Assembly: GCA_002436415.1 (NCBI GenBank) | Contig: DJMA01000019.1 | Coordinates: 1 to 61,847, forward strand | Length of the DNA stretch: 61,847 bases | Reading direction: 5' to 3' | DNA from: Bdellovibrionaceae bacterium UBA6502 | GTDB lineage: Bacteria; Bdellovibrionota; Bdellovibrionia; Bdellovibrionales; UBA840 | Part shown: piece after piece, positions 17,343-25,784 of the stretch | Numbering within the stretch: the stretch's first letter is position 1 | Layout: the number at the start of each line of letters is the position of its first letter | The notes under the pieces: generated by a model | Seen by the model: the letters and a program-made list of their open reading frames with translations, nothing else | Databases searched by the model: none | What the model was told of the DNA's origin: nothing | Made by a program: the position numbers and the translations under genes

Positions 17343-17417
17343 TTAGATACCACTTCCTGTATTACCTATTTTTTGGCTACCTTTTTGAGCCGCTTTTTTT
17401 AAGTTCTTAATATTCAT
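17343..17417 (-). CDS. 24-aa cationic peptide, candidate RiPP precursor
   Basis: A small ORF between the MNIO-like gene and the transporter gene. It has the best ribosome site of the operon (AGGAGGT, 17421-17427, four bases from ATG). The product begins MNIKNLKKAAQK and ends IGNTGSGI: 24 residues, five Lys, no acidic residue, no Cys, no hydrophobic signal. The N-terminal half could form an amphipathic helix; the C-terminal part is Gly/Ser/Thr/Asn-rich and could be the modified core. Its place right after a putative peptide-modifying enzyme and before an exporter supports a precursor role. Known from sequence only; no homologue is recalled. A leader-peptide role is the main alternative. Confidence 0.65.
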   Translation of the reverse strand: MNIKNLKKAAQKGSQKIGNTGSGI

Positions 17418-17437
17418 AAGACCTCCTATTATAAAGC

Positions 17438-18712
17438 CTACACAATGTAGGATTTAATACTGATTGAAAATTCACGTCCAACAAATGAATGTTCGCCGCA
17501 GACTTTCCACATTAACTCAGAAGCAATTTCTTCTCGATCTGGAGGAGATATTTGGATATCAAATGACTCCCCTCCATCCTCTAAACTTGTAATTGTTGCT
17601 ATTGATTTTATATGATCATTTGGCTTCCACCAGCTTTGCATCGCCATTCCATGTCGACAAGCTGAGATTAACATCTCAACAACAAACTCAGGCCCTTTTT
17701 TATCTAGTGATTTTTTAATGGTATCGACAGAATAGTTCAAAGGCCAATTTAAGTTTAGATGCTCTAGTGGATCAGCCATCCACTTAAAACTAGTTTCACT
17801 TGTAGAACCATAGCTACTATTTTTCATTACAGGTTTATCATGACGAAATAACTGAACAATGTTTTTTCCAGCATCCACATTAAACTCTTCATTAGAATGA
17901 AAATTAGTGATTTTAAGGTCTATTAAAGTATCTATACCTTTTGGTTCAAATTTTAAAAAATCATCAATGGCATTTTCTATTTCAATGGATTTTATATTAG
18001 AGTTTTGCTCAAAAGTGACGAACTCTACTGAATCAATGAAAAGTTCTGCCAATTCCCAAACGAGTTCAGAAACCACTTTATAGTGGTTATCCCACAAAAC
18101 GCCATTTTTTTCCACCACGCTACTAAGGTGAATATGACTTGGATTTACTAATTTTAAAAGCTCAATAAATCTTACTCTTTCTGTTTTTTCTAAACTTGTC
18201 ATAGAAATTAGGGCATGAGCAACATCCACTGTGATTTCACAAGAAGTTCTTCTTGATACCTCCAATAAATCTTCAAAATATTGAATCGGATTATCTGTAT
18301 CTGGGATATTTTCAATTCCAATTTTCATTCCCAAAATATTTTGCCACTTCTCGATATTTGCACAGTGTTGATCTAGATTGGAGTGTCTATGTTGAACACC
18401 TCCCTTTCGACCTTCCTCATCTAAGAAGGCGGTATAGTGTTCAACGACCTTCTTAGGACTCATCGACAGAATTTGCTCTTTTACTAGCTTTAGGTCATCC
18501 CAGGAGTTATTGCCTTGTGTGTTTAAACAGTTTGAATGGGCAATTAAATCAATTCTATTAGAAATCGAGTCGAACACCTTAAAGTCCACCAAACAAGGGA
18601 TTGTGAGCTGTAAATGCTGGTATTTAGCTTCTTTTGAATGATTCAAAAGGTCGACGATCTCCCTGGTAGCCTCACAGCCCATTTTCGAGGCCAATTTTAC
18701 TTTACGGTCCAT
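17438..18712 (-). CDS. MNIO (DUF692)-like multinuclear iron oxidase with C-terminal extension
   Basis: 424-aa protein whose first 250 residues have the TIM-barrel and ligand pattern of DUF692/MNIO enzymes: His59 (IDLIAHSN), His92 (VVEHYTAF), Glu134-Asn135 (GIENIPD), Asp163 and His166 (TVDVAHAL), His193/His195 (HIHLSS), Asp208 and His210 (LWDNHYKVVSELVWELAELF) and Glu235 (TFEQNSN). MNIO enzymes use two or three iron atoms to oxidise residues of ribosomal peptides, as in methanobactin. The remaining 170 residues are unlike the usual 280-aa family length and may be a fused recognition domain. AGGAGC precedes ATG. First gene of the operon. A generic xylose-isomerase-like barrel is the alternative. 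Confidence 0.7.
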   Translation of the reverse strand: MDRKVKLASKMGCEATREIVDLLNHSKEAKYQHLQLTIPCLVDFKVFDSISNRIDLIAHSNCLNTQGNNSWDDLKLVKEQILSMSPKKVVEHYTAFLDEEGRKGGVQHRHSNLDQHCANIEKWQNILGMKIGIENIPDTDNPIQYFEDLLEVSRRTSCEITVDVAHALISMTSLEKTERVRFIELLKLVNPSHIHLSSVVEKNGVLWDNHYKVVSELVWELAELFIDSVEFVTFEQNSNIKSIEIENAIDDFLKFEPKGIDTLIDLKITNFHSNEEFNVDAGKNIVQLFRHDKPVMKNSSYGSTSETSFKWMADPLEHLNLNWPLNYSVDTIKKSLDKKGPEFVVEMLISACRHGMAMQSWWKPNDHIKSIATITSLEDGGESFDIQISPPDREEIASELMWKVCGEHSFVGREFSISIKSYIV

Positions 18713-19088
18713 AAAATCTCTAGCTCCTATATTTATATATCGATGCCAAATATCAACTGCAACCGCTATACCAGCTGAAAACTAAATTAGAGGCTAGTCA
18801 TCTCCTCTGGAACCCTCTGCATTGCCTATATAACGAATTTTGTCCTTACTTCGAAAGGAATTTAGCCACGCGCTGTGATCGATTTTTTAATGGTTTCAAG
18901 CCCTTCTATAGCCTTGGGTACAGTATCAAAACTAGACTTGCAGCATAGGTGGGGATTGAAAATAACACACAGAGAAAATGAAAAACCTCTAATTTACATA
19001 GCAGACAAAGGAGTTTCAAATATAGGTGGAGCTCATCACTTTAGTTAGTCCCTGAACTTACCACCTCCCCTTTATTCCAAGCACAATC
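18713..19088. other. upstream region of the MNIO operon
   Basis: 376 bases without a convincing ORF on either strand. It should hold the operon promoter (minus strand). I see no tRNA fold, and no second precursor-like small ORF with a strong ribosome site. Confidence 0.4.
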
Positions 19089-20387
19089 TTAAAAGAGTAA
19101 CCTGCCTTTCGTCTTAGGTACATTAAACTCTTTGGAGAATGATCTGACGACATTTTGATGAATTCCTAATACTGATTTTTGGTATTCATGTTGAACTTTT
19201 AGACTCAACTCACCAACCAATTTATAGGAAATTTCATAAACGGATAACTCCCCTGTTGTTAATCTAGGACCAAACAGGACTCCAAACTTAGCTCGATCAT
19301 AGTCCAAAGGTAAATGGATTTCGCTCTTCGGAGGGATACTACCTACAGTCTCTGTTATGTTTTTTCTAATGAATCCATAGTTTCCGAGAGCATTTACATT
19401 AAGCCTTAATTTTGGACTAGGTGGACCAAAATTATAGACTCCCCTTCTGCCCTCCACGTACAATCCCACGGCAAGGCTAAGTTGAGGAATCTCTACCTTT
19501 ACAGGGAAGTCTGAATGATTTTTAAGGATAATAACAAATTCCATAACTCTAGTAGGATCGAATTCCTCGTAGATACCAAATTCTTTCATACCATGTTCTA
19601 AGCCAACAAAAACTTCTAAATTCAGGTTGGGTTCAATAATATATAATTGATCCAGTTTTAGTTTACCATTTCGAAAACTATGGATATAACGACAATTTTG
19701 TAAAATGACATTTCCATTTAAAAATTGAGTGAGATTTTGCCTAAGGTCATTTAAATCTAAAGTCTCCGAGTCTTTTGACCAATAAAAGTTTCTATTTCCA
19801 CATATCAGTTGAACATGAGCCAGGGAATCCCACTGTGTGGAAACTTGATTCAAAACATTCTCTAAATAATGGCCTTGTGGAATTGAGTTTAAAACAATTC
19901 CGGTATTGAATTTCGTATCTTTAAGATTCAAACTTAACATTTTCTGTATTTTGAAAGTTGCGCCCCCCTCTAGTTTCCCCATAAAAGAGTAGTTACAAAT
20001 AAGATGATCTAATTTTTTTAAGAAAACCTTTTGAGGAATATGATTATAAAGAGTGAAGCTACTACTAAGCTTTAAAGGCTCACTCCTATGTTTAATACCT
20101 TCACAATCCACTAGTATCTCAAATTCATCTTGTGAGTTCCATAGCCTTTTATCTTCGTATAAAAAAATAAGATCTTCTGTTAGCAAAGTAGAATCAACCA
20201 ATTCTAAAAATGGATCTCTCCCGCTGGTTATACTACCAATACTAAGCTTTTCCGAAAAATCCTTGGAGCTTTGGGTGCTTTCTAGATTTTTAGATGGATT
20301 ATTAGACCTTCTATACTCAACCTCTTCCTTAGGTGCACAAGAGACCCAAAGCACAAGCACTATCAATAGTTTAAAAATTCTCTGCAT
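19089..20387 (-). CDS. large lipoprotein of unknown function
   Basis: 432-aa predicted lipoprotein. ATG 20387 is chosen because GGAGGAAG lies directly upstream and the signal MQRIFKLLIVLVLWVSC then starts at residue 1, with lipobox WVSC. Residues 20-55 are a Ser/Asn-rich linker. The rest looks beta-rich, with repeated phrases about 100 residues apart (LVDCEGIKHRSEPLKLSSSF, then VQLICGNRNFYWSKDSETLD, each preceding a polar-to-hydrophobic strand pattern), suggesting two similar domains. No family recognised. It does not appear to be cotranscribed with the MNIO operon, which starts 377 bases downstream. Confidence 0.6.
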   Translation of the reverse strand: MQRIFKLLIVLVLWVSCAPKEEVEYRRSNNPSKNLESTQSSKDFSEKLSIGSITSGRDPFLELVDSTLLTEDLIFLYEDKRLWNSQDEFEILVDCEGIKHRSEPLKLSSSFTLYNHIPQKVFLKKLDHLICNYSFMGKLEGGATFKIQKMLSLNLKDTKFNTGIVLNSIPQGHYLENVLNQVSTQWDSLAHVQLICGNRNFYWSKDSETLDLNDLRQNLTQFLNGNVILQNCRYIHSFRNGKLKLDQLYIIEPNLNLEVFVGLEHGMKEFGIYEEFDPTRVMEFVIILKNHSDFPVKVEIPQLSLAVGLYVEGRRGVYNFGPPSPKLRLNVNALGNYGFIRKNITETVGSIPPKSEIHLPLDYDRAKFGVLFGPRLTTGELSVYEISYKLVGELSLKVQHEYQKSVLGIHQNVVRSFSKEFNVPKTKGRLLF

Positions 20388-21035
20388 TCTTCCTCCAAAT
20401 CTACAGATTGGGCATTGCAATGAACGAGCCAGGAATATTCAGCATCAGTCGCAATACAAAGGCAGTACAGAAAAAATGTTTTAGATTTCGGAAAGCTGAA
20501 TCCGGAATTTAAAATACCTAAGTGATGTTTTTCAATGAAAGGCCGGACAACTCTGTTCTTTCTACAGTCTTGAACTCGCTCCTCTTATGCCAATTCAATT
20601 GATAAAACTATGCTTGGTAAGTGGAATTTGATTTCATACGAACCGATTATCGACGGAACTACAGATATGTATCATTGGATTAAAAATGGTTTTACAGAAA
20701 ATTTTTGATAAAAATTTTATTCACTATTTATAAAAGACTTAGACCTCAGTAAATGTAAGTCGATTTCAGAAAAACTAGAATTCACACGTTTTCATTTTCT
20801 GAACTCCTATATTTTACCTAAGGCTTATAAAAAGATACGCAGACTTAAGTTTTTTAGCGCTAGAAGGCTCGAAAAATTTGAATATCACATAGGAACCTGG
20901 CACCAGTAACTTACCAGCTGCTGCATAAAATTCCGTTACTGTTCTTCGAAAGCTTAATAATAAATCGAATAATTATGAGACCAACTTGCCTTTATAAGCC
21001 CTGTATTTGATTTGGAAGAAAATATTCAAGTTTAC
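20388..21035. other. long AT-rich intergenic region
   Basis: About 650 bases between a lipoprotein gene (minus) and a TetR regulator (plus). I find no ORF with a good start site, no terminator-like hairpin and no RNA gene I can name. Confidence 0.35.
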
Positions 21036-21051
21036 TTGACCGATTGGTCAA
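21036..21051. promoter_or_regulatory. TetR-type operator, copy 1 (autoregulation)
   Basis: TTGACCGATTGGTCAA is a near-perfect 16-bp palindrome, 19 bases before the TetR start codon. Its first half doubles as a -35 box (TTGACC), so bound repressor would block its own promoter. A second copy precedes the downstream operon. Confidence 0.75.
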
Positions 21052-21069
21052 ATACGGTAAAGTATAGGA

Positions 21070-21636
21070 ATGAGCAGGACTACCGAGTTCAAAAAAGAAG
21101 AAATTATCGAGAAAGCTATGCAAGTTTTCTGGGAGAAAGGCTATGATCAAACTAGCCTAAAAGATCTCATTGAAGCTACTGGCCTTCTAAAAGGAAGTCT
21201 CTATAATACATTTGGTTCAAAGGAAAAACTCTTTCTAGAATGCTTAGAACACTACGGTCAATTTTCAAAATCTCGTCACTACAAAGAGGGCGATCCTGTT
21301 TTATACTTAAAAAAGTTTTTTAAACGCTTGATTGCTGAAGGAGTCGACAGGGATTTTCGCAAAGGCTGTCTAATCATGAATTCTTGCTTAGAGTTTGCCA
21401 ATCAAGAAAATGCCTTAGCCAAAAAAGCACAAACCCTCTTTGCGGCAACAGAACTAAATTTAAAAAATGTCGCAGAATTAGCCTGTGCCCAACAGAACAA
21501 AAACTCAGAAGAATTAAAAACCAATTTAATCACAGCCGCTTTTTCGATTCGTGAAATTTCCAAGTTTAGAAAAGATAAAAAGTTTTTAACTCAAATTGCA
21601 AACCGAGCCCTAGAAGACTTTGGGGTACAGATTTAA
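21070..21636 (+). CDS. TetR-family repressor of the CcdA/Trx-Prx operon
   Basis: 188-aa TetR/AcrR regulator. The N-terminal HTH (residues 8-55) shows IIEKAMQVFWEKGYDQTSLKDLIEATGLLKGSLYNTFGSKEKLF, a close match to the family. The ligand-binding domain resembles the AcuR/NemR-like type with two or three cysteines (GCLIMNSCLEF, ELACAQQ), so redox or electrophile sensing is possible. A palindromic operator overlaps its promoter and a second copy lies between its stop and the next gene, which indicates self-control and control of the downstream thiol operon. Confidence 0.88.
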   Translation: MSRTTEFKKEEIIEKAMQVFWEKGYDQTSLKDLIEATGLLKGSLYNTFGSKEKLFLECLEHYGQFSKSRHYKEGDPVLYLKKFFKRLIAEGVDRDFRKGCLIMNSCLEFANQENALAKKAQTLFAATELNLKNVAELACAQQNKNSEELKTNLITAAFSIREISKFRKDKKFLTQIANRALEDFGVQI

Positions 21637-21653
21637 AAAAATTTAACTTGTTT

Positions 21654-21669
21654 TTGACCAGTCAGTCAA
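21654..21669. promoter_or_regulatory. TetR-type operator, copy 2
   Basis: TTGACCAGTCAGTCAA shares the outer TTGACC and GTCAA arms with the copy at 21036-21051. It lies 14 bases before the CcdA start, after the TetR gene. Confidence 0.7.
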
Positions 21670-21683
21670 ATAAGGAGAAGGAA

Positions 21684-22412
21684 ATGACCAGCAGCTTAGT
21701 TTTTAGTTCTTTTTTAGCAGGAGTTCTTACCATTTTCTCCCCTTGCGTTCTACCTATGGTTCCATTCGTAGTACGTTCCTCATTACAGAAATCTAAATGG
21801 GGTCCTGTTTTATTAGCGCTGGGACTAGCAACAAGTTTTTCCATCTCTACCTATTTAATTGCCAGCTCTGGACAACTACTAGGCCTCAGCCCCGATCACT
21901 TAAAATACGTTTCAGGCATTTTTCTACTTATTGCCTCCCTACTATTTCTTTTCCCCTCGAGCATTGATAAACTATCTCAACTTCTTTCTCCGCTGAATTC
22001 CAAAATTCAAAAAATTAATGATCAGAAAACTCAAAGCTCTAAATCCGTATTCAGCGAATTTTTAAATGGCCTTCTACTAGGCCCTATATGGGCTCCATGC
22101 AGTGGCCCTACCTTAGCGGTAATTATTGGCTTAATTATCAATAGCCCCGAACAAAAGACATCTATCCTATTACTAGCGATTTTCTCCATCGGCTCCATTC
22201 TTCCCATTTTATTCATATCTTACGGCGCTAAAAACTTAGTACAAAGGATTCAAAAAAAGAGTCTTGAAAACTCCAATACAGTGAAAAAAACTTTGGGAGC
22301 TTTCTGTGCGTTAATGGCAATTTTAATTTTAACCGGTCTAGATAAAAAACTAGAGGCCTTCTTACTGAAGCTGCTTCCTGAATTTATAACCAATTTATCC
22401 CTAACAATTTAA
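21684..22412 (+). CDS. CcdA/DsbD-type thiol:disulphide electron transporter
   Basis: 242-aa inner-membrane protein with about six TM segments, of the CcdA/DsbD transmembrane family, which carries reducing power from cytoplasmic thioredoxin to periplasmic thiol proteins. Both conserved cysteines are present, each with the flanking Pro: FSPCVLPMVP and GPIWAPCSGPTLA. ATG 21684 follows AAGGAGAAGG; the frame is open further upstream from a TTG, but that would start within the operator. Next gene starts 12 bases after the stop and encodes a periplasmic thioredoxin-peroxiredoxin fusion, the likely electron acceptor. Confidence 0.88.
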   Translation: MTSSLVFSSFLAGVLTIFSPCVLPMVPFVVRSSLQKSKWGPVLLALGLATSFSISTYLIASSGQLLGLSPDHLKYVSGIFLLIASLLFLFPSSIDKLSQLLSPLNSKIQKINDQKTQSSKSVFSEFLNGLLLGPIWAPCSGPTLAVIIGLIINSPEQKTSILLLAIFSIGSILPILFISYGAKNLVQRIQKKSLENSNTVKKTLGAFCALMAILILTGLDKKLEAFLLKLLPEFITNLSLTI

Positions 22413-22424
22413 AGGAGAAAATCA

Positions 22425-23420
22425 ATGAAAATCATTCTAAGTTTAAGCCTATTTCTTTTTAGCATTGGCTCCTTTGCTAAAGAGGACAATACCGCAAAGA
22501 TCGAAAAATTTATCCAAGACAATGATAGAGTATTAGTGCACGTACATGCCGACTGGTGCCCATCCTGCAAAGCGCAAAAAAAAGTATTGGATAAAATCGG
22601 TCTCCCGAACTTTAAACTTTTGGAGGTTGATTTCGACTCTGACAAAAAGTTTTTAAAAAAGAATAAGGTATTTCAACAATCCATGCTCATTGCCTTCAAC
22701 AACGGAAAAGAAACAGCAAGAGTTTTTGGAATCACAAAAAAGGAGAAAATCATGGAGTTTACAGATAAAAACTTTAATTATTCCCTACAGGGAGTTATCG
22801 ATGAAAAAAGAGCTGGATCAAAGATCCCTAGTGACGCAAGAATGACGATGGAGCAAGCCACTGAAAAACTTCGTAAATCTGGTATCATCGATAAAGCAAA
22901 ACAAAAAGGCGACACATATATTGATTTTAGTTTGCCTAATGTGGATGGAAAGACAGTTAAGCTTTCTGAAGAGCTAAAAAAAGGTCCCATCGTATTAACT
23001 TTTTACCGCGGCGGCTGGTGCCCATACTGCAACCTCCAACTAAAGGCTTATCAAGACCATTTAGAGCAGTTTAAAGCAGCTGGCGGTCAACTAATCGCCG
23101 TTTCTCCTGAGTCCATGGAATCAGGCGAAACCACAGTAGACAAGAATGATTTGAAATTCAAAATTTTAAGCGACAACTTAAATAAAGAAGCAAGAAAGTA
23201 CGGTCTGGTGTTTCAATTGGATGATGAACTTAAAAAGGTTTATTTGAAGTTTGGTTTAGACCTAGAGAAAAACCAAGGAAATGACAGTTGGGAACTACCC
23301 ATTCCTGCCACATATGTGATTAGCAAAGAAGGTAAAATTGTCTACTCATTCTTGAATGTGGACTATGTGCAAAGAGCTGAACCTTCAGATATAATAAAAG
23401 CTTTAAACTCGTTGAAATAG
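22425..23420 (+). CDS. periplasmic thioredoxin-peroxiredoxin fusion protein
   Basis: 331-aa exported protein. A signal peptide (residues 1-18) is followed by a thioredoxin-like domain (about 22-110) with active site WCPSC (Cys45, Cys48), a linker, and an AhpC/TSA-like peroxiredoxin domain (about 163-331) with GGWCPYC (Cys199, Cys202). I infer that CcdA reduces the Trx domain, which reduces the Prx domain so that it can remove peroxides in the periplasm. AAGGAG precedes ATG, and the gene is in one operon with CcdA under TetR control. An internal AAGGAG and ATG at 22752 could give a signal-less shorter form. Confidence 0.85.
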   Translation: MKIILSLSLFLFSIGSFAKEDNTAKIEKFIQDNDRVLVHVHADWCPSCKAQKKVLDKIGLPNFKLLEVDFDSDKKFLKKNKVFQQSMLIAFNNGKETARVFGITKKEKIMEFTDKNFNYSLQGVIDEKRAGSKIPSDARMTMEQATEKLRKSGIIDKAKQKGDTYIDFSLPNVDGKTVKLSEELKKGPIVLTFYRGGWCPYCNLQLKAYQDHLEQFKAAGGQLIAVSPESMESGETTVDKNDLKFKILSDNLNKEARKYGLVFQLDDELKKVYLKFGLDLEKNQGNDSWELPIPATYVISKEGKIVYSFLNVDYVQRAEPSDIIKALNSLK

Positions 23421-23470
23421 TTTTTTAAAAAAAGAATCAGATCTTTGCCAAAGATTATCTAAAAATAAAA

Positions 23471-23507
23471 AGCCCCGTCTAATATTAGATGGGGCTTCTC
23501 GTTTTTT
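23471..23507 (+). terminator. terminator of the TetR-CcdA-Trx/Prx unit
   Basis: AGCCCCGTCTAATATTAGATGGGGCT stem, strongly GC at the base, then six T after a short spacer. Confidence 0.8.
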
Positions 23508-23623
23508 AGGAGCGTAGATTATTACCCAAATCAAGTGACCTTTATTGAAAGAGCTAATTTTCCTAGTTCGTTCTTCTGATAACTTCGATTAGAATCATAG
23601 TGTGAACTAAAAACCACTGCTCT

Positions 23624-25330
23624 CTATGAAAGTAACTTTTCCACAAATGTAGGAATATCAGCAATTTTCACCACAGACTTTTCAAGCGTTTTTCTATCCA
23701 CCACTTCAAGCTCAGCATTGGCAACGCCTTTGCCTCCCACAACGATTCTTACCGGTAAACCGATCAAATCAGCGTCTTTAAACTTCACTCCAGGACGTTC
23801 CTTACGGTCATCTTCAAAAACTTCAAAACCCTTTGCTTGTAGATCACGAACTAGACTATCAACAACACTGGACACCTCTTCTTTTTTAGGATCGAGGTTA
23901 CAAATATGTACATCAAATGGAGCTAAGTTTCTTGGCCAAACAATTCCGTTGTCATCATGACTCTGCTCAATAACAGCTTGAATGGTTCTGGAAACACCAA
24001 TTCCGTAACATCCCATCTCAATGATTTGCGACTTTCCATTTTCATCGAGGAAATTTGCATTTAGCTTTTCAGCGTACTTTTTTCCAAGATAAAAACAATG
24101 CCCAACTTCAATTCCTCGAACGTTTTGGTATTTCCCCTCTGCACAATTAGGACACTGGTCTCCTTGCTTTGCCAGTTTCACATCACCAATTTTGTCCACT
24201 TTAAAGTCTCTAGGAAAACTCACTCCACGAAAGTGTTTGTCATCTTCGTTAGCTCCTACCATAAATTGCGAATAGTTCTCTAAAGCTTCATCTATAATCA
24301 CTGGAATATCTAAACCAATAGGTCCGCAACTACCAGGACTTGCAGATGTCAGTTCCTTTACCTCAGCTTCGGTCAACATTTCTGGAGGATTTTTTAAACC
24401 CAGAAGGCTTTTAACTTTAACATCATTTACTTCGTCATCGCCCCTCAAAAGTATGCAGTAAGCTTTTTCTTCTTCGTCTTTTAAAAACATAGTCTTTACT
24501 AAATACTTTTCAGCAACACCAGTACCTTTTGCTAAATCAGCGATGCTACGGAAGCCTGGAGTGTCGAATTTCTCTAGTTCTGAAAACTCACCTTGATAAG
24601 TTTCTTTTTTAGAAATGCTTGGTGCAATCTCTACATTTGCTGCGTATTCACAAGAATCACAAATCATGAGAGCATCCTCACCAGCCTCTGCGATTACTTG
24701 AAATTCTTGGCTTTTATTTCCACCAATGTTTCCAGAATCCGCCATTACATGACGGTACTTAACTCCCAAACGATCAAAAATATTTTGATAAGCCTGAAAC
24801 AAACGATCATAAGATTTATGTGCATCTTCTTCTGTACGATCAAAAGAGTAAGCATCTTTCATGATAAACTCTCGACAGCGCATCAAACCAAAACGAGGTC
24901 GCACCTCATCGCGATACTTAGTTTGGATTTGGTACAAAGTATGTGGTAGATGACGATAACTTTTTATATCATTACGAACGTAATCGGTAATCACCTCTTC
25001 GTGAGTCGCACCCAGGCAAAACCATTGGTCATTACGGTTTTTAAATTTCAATAAACCATCGCCCATTTCACTCCAACGCCCAGTCTCTTCCCAAAGCTCA
25101 CGAGGATGAACCATCGGCATCAAAACCTCTTGGCATTGAGCTTTTTCTAGCTCTTCACGAATGATTGCTTCGAACTTTCTAAGGCTGCGCAATGCGAAAG
25201 TACCAAAGGTATATAATCCTGGACCGAGCTTTTTGATCAATCCAGCACGAACCATCAATTGATGGCTAGCAATTTCAGCATCGTTGGGAGCTTCTTTAAA
25301 CGTAAATAGATGAGTTTGTGACCACTTCAT
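23624..25330 (-). CDS. proS: prolyl-tRNA synthetase
   Basis: 568-aa class II synthetase that charges tRNA-Pro. It is the bacterial type: catalytic core motif 2 (FGLMRCREFIMKDAYSFDRTEEDA), a YbaK-like editing insertion (about residues 225-390, containing YLVKTMFLKDEEEKAYCILLRGDDEVND and the Gly-Pro motif SPGSCGPIGL), motif 3 (EMGCYGIGVSRTIQAVIEQ), and the C-terminal anticodon-binding domain (DVHICNLDPKKEEV...). Length fits the family. CAGGAGAAG lies before ATG. Single gene. Confidence 0.97.
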   Translation of the reverse strand: MKWSQTHLFTFKEAPNDAEIASHQLMVRAGLIKKLGPGLYTFGTFALRSLRKFEAIIREELEKAQCQEVLMPMVHPRELWEETGRWSEMGDGLLKFKNRNDQWFCLGATHEEVITDYVRNDIKSYRHLPHTLYQIQTKYRDEVRPRFGLMRCREFIMKDAYSFDRTEEDAHKSYDRLFQAYQNIFDRLGVKYRHVMADSGNIGGNKSQEFQVIAEAGEDALMICDSCEYAANVEIAPSISKKETYQGEFSELEKFDTPGFRSIADLAKGTGVAEKYLVKTMFLKDEEEKAYCILLRGDDEVNDVKVKSLLGLKNPPEMLTEAEVKELTSASPGSCGPIGLDIPVIIDEALENYSQFMVGANEDDKHFRGVSFPRDFKVDKIGDVKLAKQGDQCPNCAEGKYQNVRGIEVGHCFYLGKKYAEKLNANFLDENGKSQIIEMGCYGIGVSRTIQAVIEQSHDDNGIVWPRNLAPFDVHICNLDPKKEEVSSVVDSLVRDLQAKGFEVFEDDRKERPGVKFKDADLIGLPVRIVVGGKGVANAELEVVDRKTLEKSVVKIADIPTFVEKLLS

Positions 25331-25784
25331 AACTTCTCCTGTAAGTCACAACTTATACCTGTTTTTACAGGAGCGGTCAGCAATGGAATGAAGATATCTT
25401 AGATTTTTCAGGGTCTTTTTTCACTGCATTTTTTAGCCATACACAGGCATTTTTCTTGGCTTTTTAGTCTCTAAAAGCTGAAGTAATTTCCCCCAATAAA
25501 CCGAAAAACTTGGTGATTTTAGGCACTTAAAGTAAATGGCTACACAGTAAAAAAACAAGAATTCATGATGAAAAAGAGAAATGCAGAGTGAAAATGTGGA
25601 GCTTTGAAATCTATAGTACCCGGTGTTTCTGGCAGATCCTCAACCAGACGAAGAATTTCTAGAGTGAATTGGATTTAATTATTAGAGAGTTTAATTTTAG
25701 CTGAAACCAGAGATTTTTTTAAAAGTTCATCAATGAGATGTTTTAAAAAAGAAGGAACTGCAAAGAGTCCCCTCAATCTTACTT
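25331..25784. other. intergenic region upstream of proS
   Basis: 454 bases. A short CCTGT-TTTT-ACAGG hairpin lies near 25353-25366, close to the proS start. Otherwise AT-rich, without an ORF that I trust. No T-box features seen. Confidence 0.35.

Noticed and set aside
17438..18712. Simple sugar isomerase or endonuclease IV identity for the 424-aa protein
   Set aside because: The barrel is similar, but the set of EN, D-x-x-H, H-x-H, D-x-H and late Glu motifs in this order fits DUF692 better, and its neighbours are a peptide and exporter rather than sugar genes. Kept as an alternative.
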